A stretch of DNA of 64,000 bases from Saturnia japonica (Eukaryota; Arthropoda; Insecta; Lepidoptera; Saturniidae): assembly GCA_033032175.1 (NCBI GenBank), contig CM065317.1:19861279-19925278 (forward strand), read 5' to 3'. Under the pieces are notes generated by a model. It worked only from the letters and a program-made list of their open reading frames with translations, was not told where the DNA came from and did no database searches. The position numbers and the translations under genes were made by a program. The stretch's first letter is position 1, and every line of letters starts with the position of its first letter. Below, piece after piece: positions 11,286 through 22,723 of the stretch.

Positions 11286-12752
11286 GTTGAGTGTGAGAAT
11301 CGTGAACAGCTCTTTCTTTCAGACCTATCAGACCTTTCCAACGTCGACATTTCTGATCTGATAGAGAACGATTGCCCTCTTTCATTAGTTGATCCTTTAC
11401 ATCCGCCTTTTGAGTTTTCTGTTTCTCTTGGGAACTTTACTAGCCTACAACCCGGCAATACTACTCATTTTTACTTTCACAAAGCTAATTATAGGGCTAT
11501 CTTAGAAGAACTTCATAAAATATCGTGGGAGAGGGAGTTCAAAGATTTGTCTTCGGTTAATGATATGGTGTCAATATTTTATGCCTAATTGCGAGTAATT
11601 ATCGACAGGCATGTACCCAAGTCAGCATCTTCTCGGTCTCAAAAGCACCCTGTATGGTTTTCTCGTAATCTCATCAATTCCTGTGAGAAATATAAATACC
11701 ACAAAAGACTACGTAAATTTAACAATAATCCTCGCGATCGACTGTCTTTTGTTCGCGCAAAAACAGATCAACAGTTTTAATGTCCTCATGCTATAAAGCG
11801 TATTTAACCCAACTGGAGTGCAGTCTACGGTTCAACCCTAAATTATTCTGGTCATTCGTCAAACAGAAAAGAAAGGCACGGAGCCACTACCCAAATAAAA
11901 TGTATCTAGATCTGCTTACAATGGAAAAGATATTTCTAATCTCTTTGCTCAGAATTTTTCTCTAGCATATAGCAAAAATGCTCGTCCACATTCAGCAATT
12001 TTATTAGTGAATACACCTGAGAATACTAGCAGTTATTTGTCTTCTCTTAAATTAAAAGACTGTAATGTTCTGAAAATATTAAAAAGACTCAATCCATTTA
12101 AAGGCGCTGGTTCGGATGTTATACCGTCCGTCTTTGCTGTGAAGGCAGCAAAGGCTCTCGCGCATCCACTCTGTCTCATATTTTATATGTCATTGTCAAG
12201 TGGTATTTTCCCTGAAATTTGGAAGAAAGCTCTAGTAGTACCTAAACATAAAAAAACTAGTGAAAAATTATAGACCCGTCTCGATCTTACCTATGTTCTC
12301 CAAAACTTTTGAAAAATTGGTACACTCTATTCTATCGTGGCATTTTAAAAACATCATCTCAATATATCAACATGAATTTAAGAAATCCCGGATTTACGAA
12401 TACGATTTTTGTGTCCTTCATCAATCATGTTTCATCTTTTCTTGATCGCTGTCTCTCAGTTAGTCCCATTTACACAGATTTCTGCAAGGCATTTGGTAAA
12501 GTGAACCATGGCTTATTACTTGACAAGTTTTCTACCCATGGTATCGCCCAGTCCTTGCTCAGTTGGTGCTCATCCTATTTATTACACAGAAAATCTAGTG
12601 TAGTAGTCAATGGCCATGCCTCTGCCTGGTTCCCAGTTTGTTCTGGTGTGCTTCAAGGCTCCCACCTGGGCCCTTTATTCTTTAACATTTTTATTAATTA
12701 CATAGGTAAGTGCTTCACTAATTCTGACTACATTCTATACTACACGATTTAA
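11286..12752 (+). pseudogene. Jockey-like LINE ORF2 remnant
   Basis: The plus strand, through several frameshifts, reads a non-LTR ORF2: SDLSNVDISDLIENDCPLSL (about 11310-11370), LQPGNTTHFYFHKANYRAIL (about 11448), WFSRNLINSCEKYKYHKRL (about 11660), ALAHPLCLIFYMSLSSGIFP (about 12160), YRPVSILPMFSKTFEKLVH (12265 onward), PIYTDFCKAFGKVNHGLLL (first catalytic Asp) and GVLQGSHLGPLFFNIFINY. It breaks off at the YADD box (ILY followed by DLKL near 12735-12755). Sequence from about 10915 (AGGGGCCCTAAAGCCGCTGC) to 11285 probably belongs to its 5' part but has no readable motif. Order and spacing match the Jockey clade. Confidence 0.82.
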
Positions 12753-12919
12753 AACTTCGAATAGAAACGAGCGCTGGCTGCTGGTTTATCATATGCGCAG
12801 CTATGTATGTATAATAAAAGTATAATTTTATACACCGTCCTAATTATATGACCTGCCCCCCCTCATTTTAATTTTTTTAATACAATAGGTAATATCAGTA
12901 ATTCTAGTTTGGTTTTAGT

Positions 12920-13147
12920 ATGATTAGGAGTAAAAAGGGTAAATGGTCTAGAGACATTACAGAATGGTACCCAAGACAATACAAAAGAAGGAAAGGGAGA
13001 CAGCGTCGAAGATGGGAGGATGATGTTAGAAAATCAGCTGGTGTTACTTGGAGAAGACAAGCACAGAACCGCTTACCGTGGCAAAATCTAGAGGAGGCCT
13101 ATGCTGGAAAGCAAGACAATCTTCACATAGTTACTTTCTTATTGTAA
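12920..13147 (+). pseudogene. LINE ORF2 C-terminal tail
   Basis: An open frame of 75 codons containing WSRDITEWYPRQYKRRKGRQ, RRRWEDDVRKSAGVTWRR and WQNLEEAYAG. This is the C-terminal segment typical of lepidopteran RTE-like LINEs (W..D.I...AG..W.R.A..R..W..LEEAY). It begins abruptly, so it is a 5'-truncated insertion. It is a different clade from the Jockey-like fragment just upstream. It lies downstream of BOLA3, which is transcribed toward it. Confidence 0.8.
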
Positions 13148-13409
13148 AAAATCTTGTGTACAAATCCTTGTGCTACTTTTGCAATTTGATTATTTTTTAT
13201 CAGCCCTTCTTAATATTTTAGATCTTCATTTTCAGGATGTATAGGAAATCAACTAGACATATAATTGTATAAACATTTTTTAACATAAACATCTAAGTTA
13301 TATAGATAATTTCAAGACAATATAATATTAAACAAGTTGATTTATGAGTTCAACAATTTAATTGAATAACTAGATACTAAGTATTTACAAATAAATAACT
13401 AATTTAGTG

Positions 13410-14229
13410 CTACTTGGTAGTAGATGGTGGTGTCGTGTGGATACGGATACCATGCATCTCTGCTATCTCACTTTTCAAAGAATCCGTTACTAGTCTATGT
13501 TGCTTCACTCGGCTCAAACCTATGAACTCTTTGGCTTCTACATTTATCTGAAAATAACAATAAAATTTGAATGACAGCATCCCAATGTCTTTTAGAATTT
13601 TATTATTATTATTTTGTTAATTGTTCATAATAATTTGAAACAAATATTTGATTAAGAGTTTGTCAGTAATAAGAGCTAATAGATAGATATAGAAGGCCAG
13701 AACCAGTAAAAAAATATAAATTTCAGTTGCAAAGTAGCAGTACTCTGGCTGGTATCTTCATGTGCAAAGTTTGTTTTGCAACACACCCAGGCAGAAGAGG
13801 TTTTACATTCTGTCCTCTAGAACCTATCACAAGATTCGTTGTAAACAGATATAAGCTGCCATGATTACTTTTTTAATATGAAAAAGAAGAGTTTTTTATA
13901 TAATATGCATACTTCAAACATTGCTCCACATCCTCCAGAAATATCTTGAACACTGATATAGGTGATACCCGGTAGAGTACGCTTCAAACTCTCTGTCAAC
14001 TGTTGTTCTTTCGAGATGCAATTACGTTCAAAAGCGCTTCCTACACCATTTGAATTAGCTCCACCGCCGCCGACCGCACGACTCTACACATCAAACGAGA
14101 TGATAAGTATAATTTAGCTATATGTTTTACTATAAATAAACTCCACATAAATAACATATCAAGGGTATTTATTATCAGTACCAAGTGATTTTTGACTGGT
14201 TCAAGAACCCTGTAAAGTTGACGAAACAT
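13410..14229 (-). CDS. BOLA3: BolA-like protein 3, mitochondrial
   Basis: Three exons on the minus strand: 14229-14209 (MFRQLYR), 14083-13913 and 13547-13410. Both introns are phase 0 with GT/AG ends. The predicted 109-residue protein has an arginine-bearing start suited to mitochondrial import and a glycine-rich stretch (AVGGGGAN). The BolA fold follows: ISKEQQLTESLKRTLPGI, ISVQDISGGCGAMFEINVEA, KEFIGLSRVKQHRLVTDSL, IAEMHGIRIHTTPP. The Cys of SGGCGAMFE and the His of MHGIRI mark the BOLA3 type. BOLA3 works with glutaredoxin 5 in the late steps of mitochondrial Fe-S cluster delivery, for example to lipoate synthase. Exons 2-3 are firm. The 7-codon first exon is my best inference: an in-frame stop directly before the exon 2 acceptor requires an upstream exon. 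Confidence 0.88.
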
Positions 14230-15593
14230 TTTTATAAAAAGGTTAAACAAGTTTGCGATACTTTGGTTAATAACAATAGTGTTTAAAATGTAAGAAGCAT
14301 TGTCCCTGCTTTTTCTTAGGAAGTAAGTATTAAGAAATTTGTTCAACAAGTTGATTTTTAAAGAAATTTATGCTAGTAGAATTCACATAACCTCTACGAT
14401 GAGCAAAAAAATAACAGCATCCTCTTCACAGATTATATAGCTACTTTATCTCTGGTAGCTACTATTTGTTATTTATCTCTGGCTACTATCCTCATTTTCT
14501 TCTTATTTATGGCAACGTGTGTAGCAAAAAACACCGTAATACACGATCCGACCGCTTGACGATCACTTTTTATAAAAATCTTGCCAAATTTAATATCGTT
14601 TATATTTCTTGTGAATAAAGTCATTTTTGCAAATTTGAATTAATATTTACTCGACGGTAAGATATGTTTGTTTTATTTTACTGACAACACTAAACATAAG
14701 TCAATGCAATTCTCGGGTATTTCGCCAATAGAGCGATAAAAACTTAAAACATATTAGGCGAACGAATTAGAATTAGAATTCGATTTAGTGTAGTTAGATG
14801 AATACTTTGAACTGTTTAATTTACTTAGTTAATAGTTTGTACCTAGTATCATAATTGACTACAGTTTTACAATGCAATGCAATACAATGCGCCATTTTAG
14901 CATTTTCGGTGCCAAATCTAGCACTTTTATCGTTTATTCGACCGATTGTTGGCGTGGCGACTCTTTGGAGAACGTTGGGGACATTGGAGGCGTGGAGTCG
15001 AGTTCGTTTTCTGAATAGACAGACTGGATCATTTCAAATTTTCATGGTAAAACATGGATAGATTAAAAGCGGTTGTTAGAGATCGAGACCACTATAAATG
15101 TTTTTAATAATAGAATAAAAATATTCACAGTGACTTTCTTTTGGTTTGTCTTGTTTCGGGATCACCTGGTGTATATTCAGCAATCAAGCGGAGTTGTAGG
15201 GGTCACAACCATCCATGGTAATGAAATAAACATCTTCACAATAACCTTCATTTGGATTGTCGCGTTCTAGGGTCGCCCGTTCAATTTTTTTTTAAATACC
15301 TATTCACTACGATGTTTAAAACTTATTTTTCTTTAAAAAAAAAACATTTTTATTTTTCACTATACCATATGTGTTTCCATTCATAAACTAATCTTTTATG
15401 CTTATTATCTGTACAAAATAATTTCGATATTTCACATTTGCCATTCGTCTTACAACGGCTCATTTTGAATTTAAACTTCTTTGGGTGCCTACGGTAACGT
15501 AACGTTTTCGTCATATGACGTTATAATAAGAGTTATGTTATGAGTTATGACAATTAAAAAAACAACAAGGTAATTCTACCGTATTTTTTGAAC
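14230..15593. other. Divergent BOLA3/BOP1 upstream region
   Basis: AT-rich intergenic DNA that, before the LINE at 15606 inserted, separated BOLA3 (minus) from BOP1 (plus). No core promoter motif stands out. Contains the diverged duplicate noted at 15085-15285. Confidence 0.4.
15085..15285 (+). repeat. Diverged tandem duplicate of about 90 bp
   Basis: Two successive blocks share GA/TCAC.AC.AT..., AATA.AATAAA.AT.TTCACA, a T-rich TTC.TTTGG.TTGTC and ending G.TC.CC (about 15085-15172 and 15200-15285). In one reading frame this shows as INVFNNRIKIFTVTFFWFVL followed by IHGNEINIFTITFIWIVAF. It is probably part of an old dispersed repeat rather than a coding sequence; there is no start, splice context or homology I know. 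Confidence 0.45.
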
Positions 15594-15605
15594 AATTCTA
15601 CGATC
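15594..15605 (+). repeat. Target-site duplication, left copy
   Basis: AATTCTACGATC, repeated at 21225-21236. The pair brackets the I-like LINE and fixes its limits at 15606-21224. Confidence 0.75.
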
Positions 15606-15815
15606 GACAGCGATAAAAAAGGGCGGGTAATCTTCAAATTTGGCGGTCGACATTTTTTGATTTTAATTAATTGTGGCGTTATATTTTCATTGTTATTGTT
15701 TATTCTTATAGTTTGTCTTTCTTTTCAACTTTTATATCTGTAATTTTGTGTAGTTTAGTTAATTTTGTGTAGCTTCGAGAACATTCAGTGGTAAGTTTTT
15801 TATTTTATTTTAATC

Positions 15816-17327
15816 ATGGATCTGGATCCTGAGCCTGATCCTCCTCCTGACAAACACCCTTTGTTAACACTATTAGATGCAGATAGATATATTTCTTCCG
15901 ATCCTAAAATGTTGAACTCAGTATCTGTTGAGGATATGAAAAAGTATAGACGGAAATTGACTCAGACTTTTAAGCCAATAAAAGATAAATCTGTTCGGTT
16001 TAATAAGAAGCCATTAATTACAAACACTTCTTTAACAAATCTTCCTGTTTCCACCAAGTCTTCCGAGGTAGGGAGTGCTCTAAGTTCTCATAATACTGAC
16101 AGTAATACTTCAGATGAGAAATTTTCAAATAATGTTAACAGACAATTTAATAAAGACTCAGACCCCGGTCCATATATTGTTACAGTGGAATTAGTAACGG
16201 AGGATCCGAAAGCAGGTACAACTCTGCATCCACTAAAATTTGGCTACTTTTTACAAAAAAATCAAATGACAGATGTTTTAGAAGACGGAATAAAAAAAAT
16301 TGGTAGAAATCGTCTTTCAGTATCATTTAAGTCGTCAATAGCTGCCAATAAATTTTTAAGCAATTCCATATTAGGTAGTAATAATTATAAAACTTCAATT
16401 CCGACTTATAATGTATGTAAATTAGGAATAATTCGTGAGATTCCAATTGAGTGGTCGCATAATGACATTATTAATAATTTAAGAATTCCTGATGGGTTTG
16501 GGTCAATCATACGTTCCCGTAGACTTAGTAGGAAGGCCAGTAGCCCAGAGGGCTCTACTTGGATCCCTACACAAACAGTAGTCATAACTTTTGATGGTCA
16601 AGCTCTTCCTTCTCGGGTATTTTGTTTTTATTCATCTCTGCCAGTGGAACAATATATTTACCCAGTAATACAATGTTTTAATTGCTGCCGTTTTGGGCAC
16701 ACATGGATTCAGTGTAGAAGCAAACCTCGTTGCTTTAAATGTGGTGAGAATCATGATGGTTCATCATGTGATGTAGATGGGGACTACAGATGTATTAATT
16801 GTTCTGGGCTTCACAAAGCCATAGATAAAACTTGTTCAGAGTTTGTGCGTCAAAAAGACATAAAACATTATATGTCTAATCATTCAGTCTCTTACCAAGA
16901 AGCTGACAAAAAATTCTCACCAGCAAAAAAATCATTTGTTGAGGTTTTAACCTCCAACCCTAATAGGGATAAACCATTAATACACACACAGGCAGATGAT
17001 TCAGAAAGAAACACTTTTTCATGTAAAAAAACATTTTTATTGAAACCAAAAACACATGCTCCTTTAGCTAAGGGCTATGATATTAAAGCACATAAGGACT
17101 TGATTAAAAATTATGAAATTCCTCCTTCAAATAATGGTTGTGCCTTGAATAACAATAAAGATACCAATGAAGAAAATGTAGATATAAATGCCTTGATTAT
17201 TTCCTTGATGAATATTATTTCTAATTCTTGTTTACCTGACCACGTTGCAATCAACTTGATTCAAAATATATCAGTCACACTTTTTAATTCCTTCAAACAT
17301 GGATTACATTCTTCAGTGGAACTGTAG
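15816..17327 (+). CDS. LINE ORF1, gag-like RNA-binding protein
   Basis: 503 intact codons. The N-terminal third is polar and probably disordered (DPEPDPPPDKHP). A conserved gag-like region (about residues 118-290) contains PYIVTVELVTEDPKAG and SRVFCFYSSLPVEQYIYPV. Three zinc-knuckle-like motifs follow at about residues 288-345: CFNCCRFGHTWIQC (CX2CX4HX4C), CFKCGENHDGSSC and CINCSGLHKAIDKTC. These proteins bind the LINE RNA and form ribonucleoprotein particles. Start chosen at the first ATG of the frame, MDLDPEPD. The lack of stops over 1.5 kb argues that the copy is young. Confidence 0.88.
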   Translation: MDLDPEPDPPPDKHPLLTLLDADRYISSDPKMLNSVSVEDMKKYRRKLTQTFKPIKDKSVRFNKKPLITNTSLTNLPVSTKSSEVGSALSSHNTDSNTSDEKFSNNVNRQFNKDSDPGPYIVTVELVTEDPKAGTTLHPLKFGYFLQKNQMTDVLEDGIKKIGRNRLSVSFKSSIAANKFLSNSILGSNNYKTSIPTYNVCKLGIIREIPIEWSHNDIINNLRIPDGFGSIIRSRRLSRKASSPEGSTWIPTQTVVITFDGQALPSRVFCFYSSLPVEQYIYPVIQCFNCCRFGHTWIQCRSKPRCFKCGENHDGSSCDVDGDYRCINCSGLHKAIDKTCSEFVRQKDIKHYMSNHSVSYQEADKKFSPAKKSFVEVLTSNPNRDKPLIHTQADDSERNTFSCKKTFLLKPKTHAPLAKGYDIKAHKDLIKNYEIPPSNNGCALNNNKDTNEENVDINALIISLMNIISNSCLPDHVAINLIQNISVTLFNSFKHGLHSSVEL

Positions 17328-20300
17328 AAGTGTAATATCAAAACGGACTGATTTATATTACTTGATTAATAGATTTAAACCACCTATTTTAGCTTTATGC
17401 GAGACTTGGTTGAAACCAGGTACCATATTTAAAGTACCAGGCTATTTTATTCTGAAAGATGACAGAGAGGATGGTTTTGGGGGCTCAGCCCTTCTTATTA
17501 AAAAAAATGTTTTTTTCAAATCTTTATCACTGCCTTTTTTTAATAAGGGAAAATTAAATGCAGTTGCAGCTATAATAGATTATATTTCATTTCTCTCTCT
17601 TTATATTCCCCATAAAGATACTTCAGTAATTCCTGTACTTAAGTGTATTATTGATTCTATCCCTTCTCCAGTTATTATTTTAGGTGACTTTAACGCTCAT
17701 CATTCCCTGTGGGGCGCTCCTAACGATGATAGGTTAGGAATTGAACTTGCTGGTATAATAGATGATTTGAACCTATGTGTCTTAAATGATGGCTCAGTGA
17801 CTCGTCGTGGTATTCCGGGTCAATCTTTGAGTTTTTTAGACATTTCTCTTTGTTCTTCGTCCCTCTCTTCCTGTTTAATGTGGAGGTGTCATGAGTTATC
17901 ATATGGTAGTGATCACTTTCCAATCATCATTTCGAAGCCTACATCAGTTTCCCGCCTAACTCCTCTACCACCGTTACTGAAGTATAATCTAACAAACTGT
18001 AACTGGGAGTTATTTAGTTCAGTTCTGGATAATAAAATTACATCACAACCTGAAGTTTGTTTATCTAACATAGAACAATCATATGGTAACCTTATTACTA
18101 GTTTGAAGTTAGCGGCTGATGAATGCTTTCCTTGTAAAAAATGTTGCTAGTAGAAATATTCAGTCTCCACCTTTGTGGGACAAGGAATATACTCAGGCTA
18201 TTCATAGACGAAATATTACTGAAAAAAATTGTGACTTGGTGCTTGAGTTAAATTCTTTTCTTCAATACAAAAATACTTTAGCGGCAACTAAAAGGCTTTT
18301 AAAAAAGAAGAAACGAGATGGTTGGCAACGTTTTTGTTTGTCACTGTCGCCTGAAACTTCTCCCTCTATAGTATGGCGAAATATACGTCGTTATAGATCT
18401 TCCACAAACACTAATCATAATTTTTCTTCCTTCTCGCTTGAGTGGGTTGAACCCTTTTTAAATAAACTGGCCCCAAGTTATGTTCCTAATTTAGATGAAA
18501 TGCCTTATAATTACATTTCTGATTATAGTAACACCTTGGAGTCCTTAGATGCTCCTTTTTCATTACAGGAATTGAAATTAGTCTTGAACCGTGTTTCAAA
18601 TACGTCACCTGGGATTGATGGTATTTCGTATTCTTTTGTGGTTAATGCAAAACCTTTAACTTTATCATTTATTTTGAATTTAATAAATATTATTGTTGAA
18701 ACTGGTCGCATTCCAAACTCGTGGAAACAACAAATAGTAATTCCTATTTTAAAACCTAATAAAGATCCATTTGATGCGAATTCTTTCAGGCCTGTGGCTT
18801 TGTCATCGGTTCTCTCTAAATTGACAGAACATCTAATCAAAAACAGGTTAGAATGGTTTTTAGAGCACCACAATCTTTTAAGTTCTTCTCAGTTTGGGTT
18901 TAGGAAGGGACGTAGTGTTTCTGATAGTCATTCAATTTTTTCGACAGATATTCAAATTGCCTTAACCAGGAATGAATCATTGGTGGCTGCATTTCTTGAT
19001 ATTGAAGCTGCTTATGATAATGTTGACTTGATAGTTCTAAAAAACAAGCTGCAGAACCTTAATATTCCTTCAAAGTTTATAGATTTCATTTTTAATCTTT
19101 TTAGTGGTAGAACTATTATCTTGAGGACTCTGGGAATGAACAATCACAGCCGAGTACTTTGGAAAGGTGTACTGCAGGGGTCTGTTCTTAGTCCTATATT
19201 GTATGATGTTTATACAAATAATCTAGATTCTGTAGTTTTCCCTCAGTGTTCTGTTCTTCAGTATGCTGATGATTTACTAATTTATTCCTCGAACAGTTCG
19301 ATAGGTTTGGCTGCTAAAGTTGTAGAGCAGTCATTGGATAGATTATCGCATTGGATGTCTGATCATCGTCTTTCCTTTTCTGTTTCTAAAAGCAAAGTAG
19401 TCGTTTTTTCTCGAAGAAAAACTAATCCTCATATAAGTGTTTCTTTAAATCAGGCGAGCTTACCGTTAAGTAACGAAATTATTTTCCTTGGTAGAATATT
19501 TGATAGCAAATGTAACAGGCATTCCGCATGTTAATTACATAGTTGCTAAGTGTGAAAGAAACATTAATGTGATGAGAGCACTTTCTGGAGTTTGGTGGGG
19601 TGCATATCCTTTTTCTTTAAAGTTAATATATAATGCAATGATTAGAAGTCTTTTAGACTATGGTTCTTTCACTCTTTGTCCTGTTAATAAATCTGTAATT
19701 CATAAGCTTAACCTTATTCAATCTAAGAGCCTGCGTATTGTCATTGGGGCCATGAAAAGCACTCCCATTGATGCTCTGCAAATAGAATGCGCAGATCCAC
19801 CCCTGCACATAAGAAGACAGTTTTTATCAGATCGGTATCTATACAAATCCTTTCAACTTTTGGACCATCCTCTTCATAAAAAGAAACTTATCTTGATAGC
19901 CTTATTGTTAAAAATAATAGCTACTGGCATCGAAGGCCTCTGCCGCATTTAATTCATAGTCTCAGGAATTTACATAAACAGGAATGTACAATCAGAAATT
20001 TTCCATGTAATCATCTCTTCTTTTTTGATTACAGTGTGCTTATTTTCCAACCTGATGTAAGATTATCCATAGGTATAGGAAAAAATATGTCAAATACTGA
20101 TTCCAAACTTTTGAATTTTATTAAAAAGAACGCTCCTAATGTGGAAGTTTTTTTTACTGATTTATCTAAATCTGTTGAACCACTTAAAGGAAATTTTTCA
20201 GATTTTTTTGGAAATGTTTCGACAATTCAAAATAATAAACAAGGAGTAGGTGCTGCTTTTTATCAAATTTCGTCTGGATATTTTAAGCTTTTTAAATACT

Positions 20301-21063
20301 CTTCTCTAATATCTAACTTTTCTGGGGAATGCTTAGCTATTTTGGAATGTATCAGCTATATCATAACGGAAAAAATTACCAGGGCTGTGATCTTTACGGA
20401 TTCTTTAAGTTGTTTACAATCTCTTTTACATAATCCTTTTAAAAAAAAAATTGGTCACCGATTTCTCTTGTAATTAAAAATAAACTGAAATACTATGTGC
20501 AACTAGGTTTACAAGTTTCCTTGATATGGATTCCCGGTCATTCAGGTATCCATGGTAATGAAAATGCTGATGGTTTGGCTAAATTGGCAGCTTTTCAAGG
20601 TGCTCCTGATAATTATTTATATAGCCAGGATTTACTTTCTTTTCTACCTCGTCAAGACTTGGTTGAAAGGTGGAATATGCACTGGGGTCATTCAAGCAAA
20701 GGTAAATTTTATAAAAGATTTCAATCTTCAATTGCTCTAAAACCGTGGTTCCCCAAATGGAGATTTAGTAAGAAAATTACAACTATTATTTCGAGGCTAA
20801 GGTTTGGCCACTGTTGTTCGCCAGTCCACCTGAACAAATTAAGGATTAGAGATACATCTATCTGTGAGTGTGGTCTGGAAGAGGGTAACATTATGCATAT
20901 TCTCTTCAATTGTTCTCTTTATAACTCTTTACCACTGTATGATATTTTGTGTAATTATAATGCTATTCTTCCTTGCGACCTGTCATCTATCTTATCTCTC
21001 AATAATAATATATATATTAAATCATTAGTAAAATTTCTTAATCATCATACATTGTCATTGTAG
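17299..21063 (+). pseudogene. LINE ORF2: endonuclease, reverse transcriptase, RNase H (frameshifted)
   Basis: Endonuclease 17299 to about 18120: MDYILQWNCRSVISKR, LALCETWLKPG, VIILGDFNAHHSLWG, SYGSDHFPI. A frameshift near 18130 (in TTGTAAAAAATG) leads into the reverse transcriptase: NTSPGIDGISYSFV, DANSFRPVALSSVL, AAFLDIEAAYDNVD (first catalytic Asp), GVLQGSVLSPILY, LQYADDLLIYSS (catalytic YADD). A shift near 19500 continues to HVNYIVAKCERNINVM. Another shift near 20000 enters RNase H: SGECLAILE, AVIFTDSLSCLQS. A last shift at the A-run near 20440 leads to LIWIPGHSGIHGNENADGLA and the C-terminal RLRFGHCCSPVHLNKLR with CECG...H...C. Catalytic residues are all present. Two of the four shifts lie at A-runs, so some may be sequencing errors. 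Confidence 0.88.
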
Positions 21064-21191
21064 GTATCTAATATTATTTTCAATTGTATTTATTTATTGC
21101 CACTTCTTCATTTACCCGCCTATTCCCTCCATCCGCCTAAAGTATCGAATTCGCATAACTTGAAAATGGCAGTATTAGTCTCTAAAGTTGA

Positions 21192-22247
21192 CTGGGTTGC
21201 CAAGATTGAAAACAGAAGAAGAAGAATTCTACGATCAAACAGATTTCAGGGTTGGCATCATTGGTCATAGCTGTCAAAATTGTCAATTTGTCAAAACTAA
21301 TGTGCTCAGCTCATGGTCTTACGGCTATTTACGATATATAACCGATATTGTAAATTTGTATGGATTTAAAGTATAACACGCGTAATAAATGAAGTTTTTA
21401 TAGAAAATGCCGCCGTTTAGAGGAGGATTGTTGAAGAGGAAAAATAAATCAGAGGATTCGGTAAAAACCTCTTTGAAAAATGAGGTAGATATATAAGAAC
21501 TGCATGTAAAAAGTGAACTGCGTCTTTTGCAAACTTAATAAATAACCAAAATCTGTTTCTATCCAGTCAGACAATGAGGACTTAATACAGGGTGAGCTGA
21601 ATGTCGAAGGCGACGCTACTGACTCCGAACGGGAAGATGAGCCTGAAGCCGATTCTGACCAAGAGCGAGATGTTTGTTTTATTTTATAATCTTATTACTA
21701 GAATCCATTTATTGATTAAAAATTAAGGGGTTGGATTTAGAATCCTTTGGCACGAAATGGGGTCGAAATCGTTAAGAGATTAGATCTCTGATTATAGTGG
21801 TACCACTATCACTACGAGGTAATTCGCCGTTTTCGAGAAAATTAATGAAAACATTCCTAACCTCAAAACTACTAAATTATATTTGCAAATACAGAAACTG
21901 AAATGTAAAGCATAATTACGACTTGGTATTGTTATTCTGTCATCCAACTAACATTTCACAAAACAAAAGAAAACTCCTTGGACACTATCTCAGCAGAGCT
22001 TAATAAAAAAGTAAACAAACATAATTATATTTAATTAGCAATTTTTCAAAATTGTTTTGTTTTATTATTGTGTTCTTCTTCTAATATAACTAATATCATC
22101 TACTTTTTTTAATAAATATTTTGATAGTTCTAGTAAATATGAAATAGTGATAAATGAATTTTACTAATTTTTATAAATACAAAATACCATAAATTATATT
22201 ATTTAAGTAACAGATTCTATAGTTTTACCAAAGTTTTAGCCATTTGA
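21192..22247 (+). repeat. Tandem duplication unit 1 (BOP1 promoter, exons 1-2), empty site
   Basis: Starts CTGGGTTGCCAAGATTG (the last bases of the LINE 3' end) and runs through the LINE target duplication, BOP1 exon 1, intron 1, exon 2 and part of intron 2, to ...TTTAGCCATTTGA. Length 1056 bp. The next unit begins at 22248 with the same CTGGGTTGCC. A TGA trinucleotide precedes both unit starts and ends both units, suggesting a microhomology junction. Here the site GTGCTCAGC|TCATGG (21302-21316) is uninterrupted. Confidence 0.9.
21407..21671 (+). CDS. BOP1 exons 1-2, distal duplicate copy
   Basis: Exon 1 copy 21407-21460 ([18 protein letters not shown]) and exon 2 copy 21567-21671 ([20 protein letters not shown]...) are identical in coding sequence to 26239-26292 and 26399-26503, with the same splice sites. 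If transcription starts here, exon 2 could splice to the proximal exon 2 or to exon 3. Both keep the reading frame, because exon 2 is 105 nt and phase 0 at both ends. Whether this copy is used, or even exists on the same chromosome as the proximal copy, cannot be read from the sequence. Confidence 0.75.
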
Positions 22248-22723
22248 CTGGGTTGCCAAGATTGAAAACAGAAGAAGTAGAATTCTACGATCAAACAGAT
22301 TTCAGGGTTGGCATCATTGGTCATAGCTGTCAAAATTGTCAATTTGTCAAAACTAATGTGCTCAGCAGGCTCTGTCGACTCGCCTATAAATTTTAACACG
22401 AAAAGCTCGCGCATCTATTGCACTCAACATGGGGAAAATCCATAAGCGTACCCGCTACGTTTCTCTTTCACACAAAGAAACACTCCCACAAAGGCATACT
22501 CATTGATATTCTTCCGCCATATTGGTCTGTGGCCGCCATTTTCATTGGAATTGTCAAAATTGACAAAACAAATTGAACCGCCATTGTTCGTTGTTCATAA
22601 TCTTAAAATTATTATACATTTTATATTTGTTAATTTGTGGAATTGTTAATTTGCTCGAGATGGAGTAAAAATATTTGTTTTAAAGAATATTATCAAGGAG
22701 GTAGTATTTGCAATTTTTAAAGC

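Larger units (their letters stand above)
15606..21224 (+). mobile_element. Near full-length I/Nimb-like LINE with RNase H
   Basis: A 5.62-kb non-LTR retrotransposon bounded by the 12-bp duplication AATTCTACGATC. Layout: 5' leader 15606-15815, ORF1 15816-17327 (gag-like, zinc knuckles), ORF2 17299-21063 (apurinic-like endonuclease, reverse transcriptase, RNase H, C-terminal Cys/His region), 3' UTR to 21224 ending in a GAAGAAGAAG tail. ORF1 and ORF2 overlap by 29 bases in different frames. ORF1 is uninterrupted, while ORF2 has four frameshifts. Clade assignment rests on two ORFs with knuckles plus RNase H. It is inserted in the same orientation as BOP1, 183 bp upstream of the distal BOP1 start codon, and inside the BOLA3-BOP1 intergenic space. 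Confidence 0.88.

Noticed and set aside
14041..14349. 102-codon minus-strand frame across BOLA3
   Set aside because: It is out of frame with the BolA domain and covers intron sequence. Only its MFRQLYR segment is used, as exon 1.
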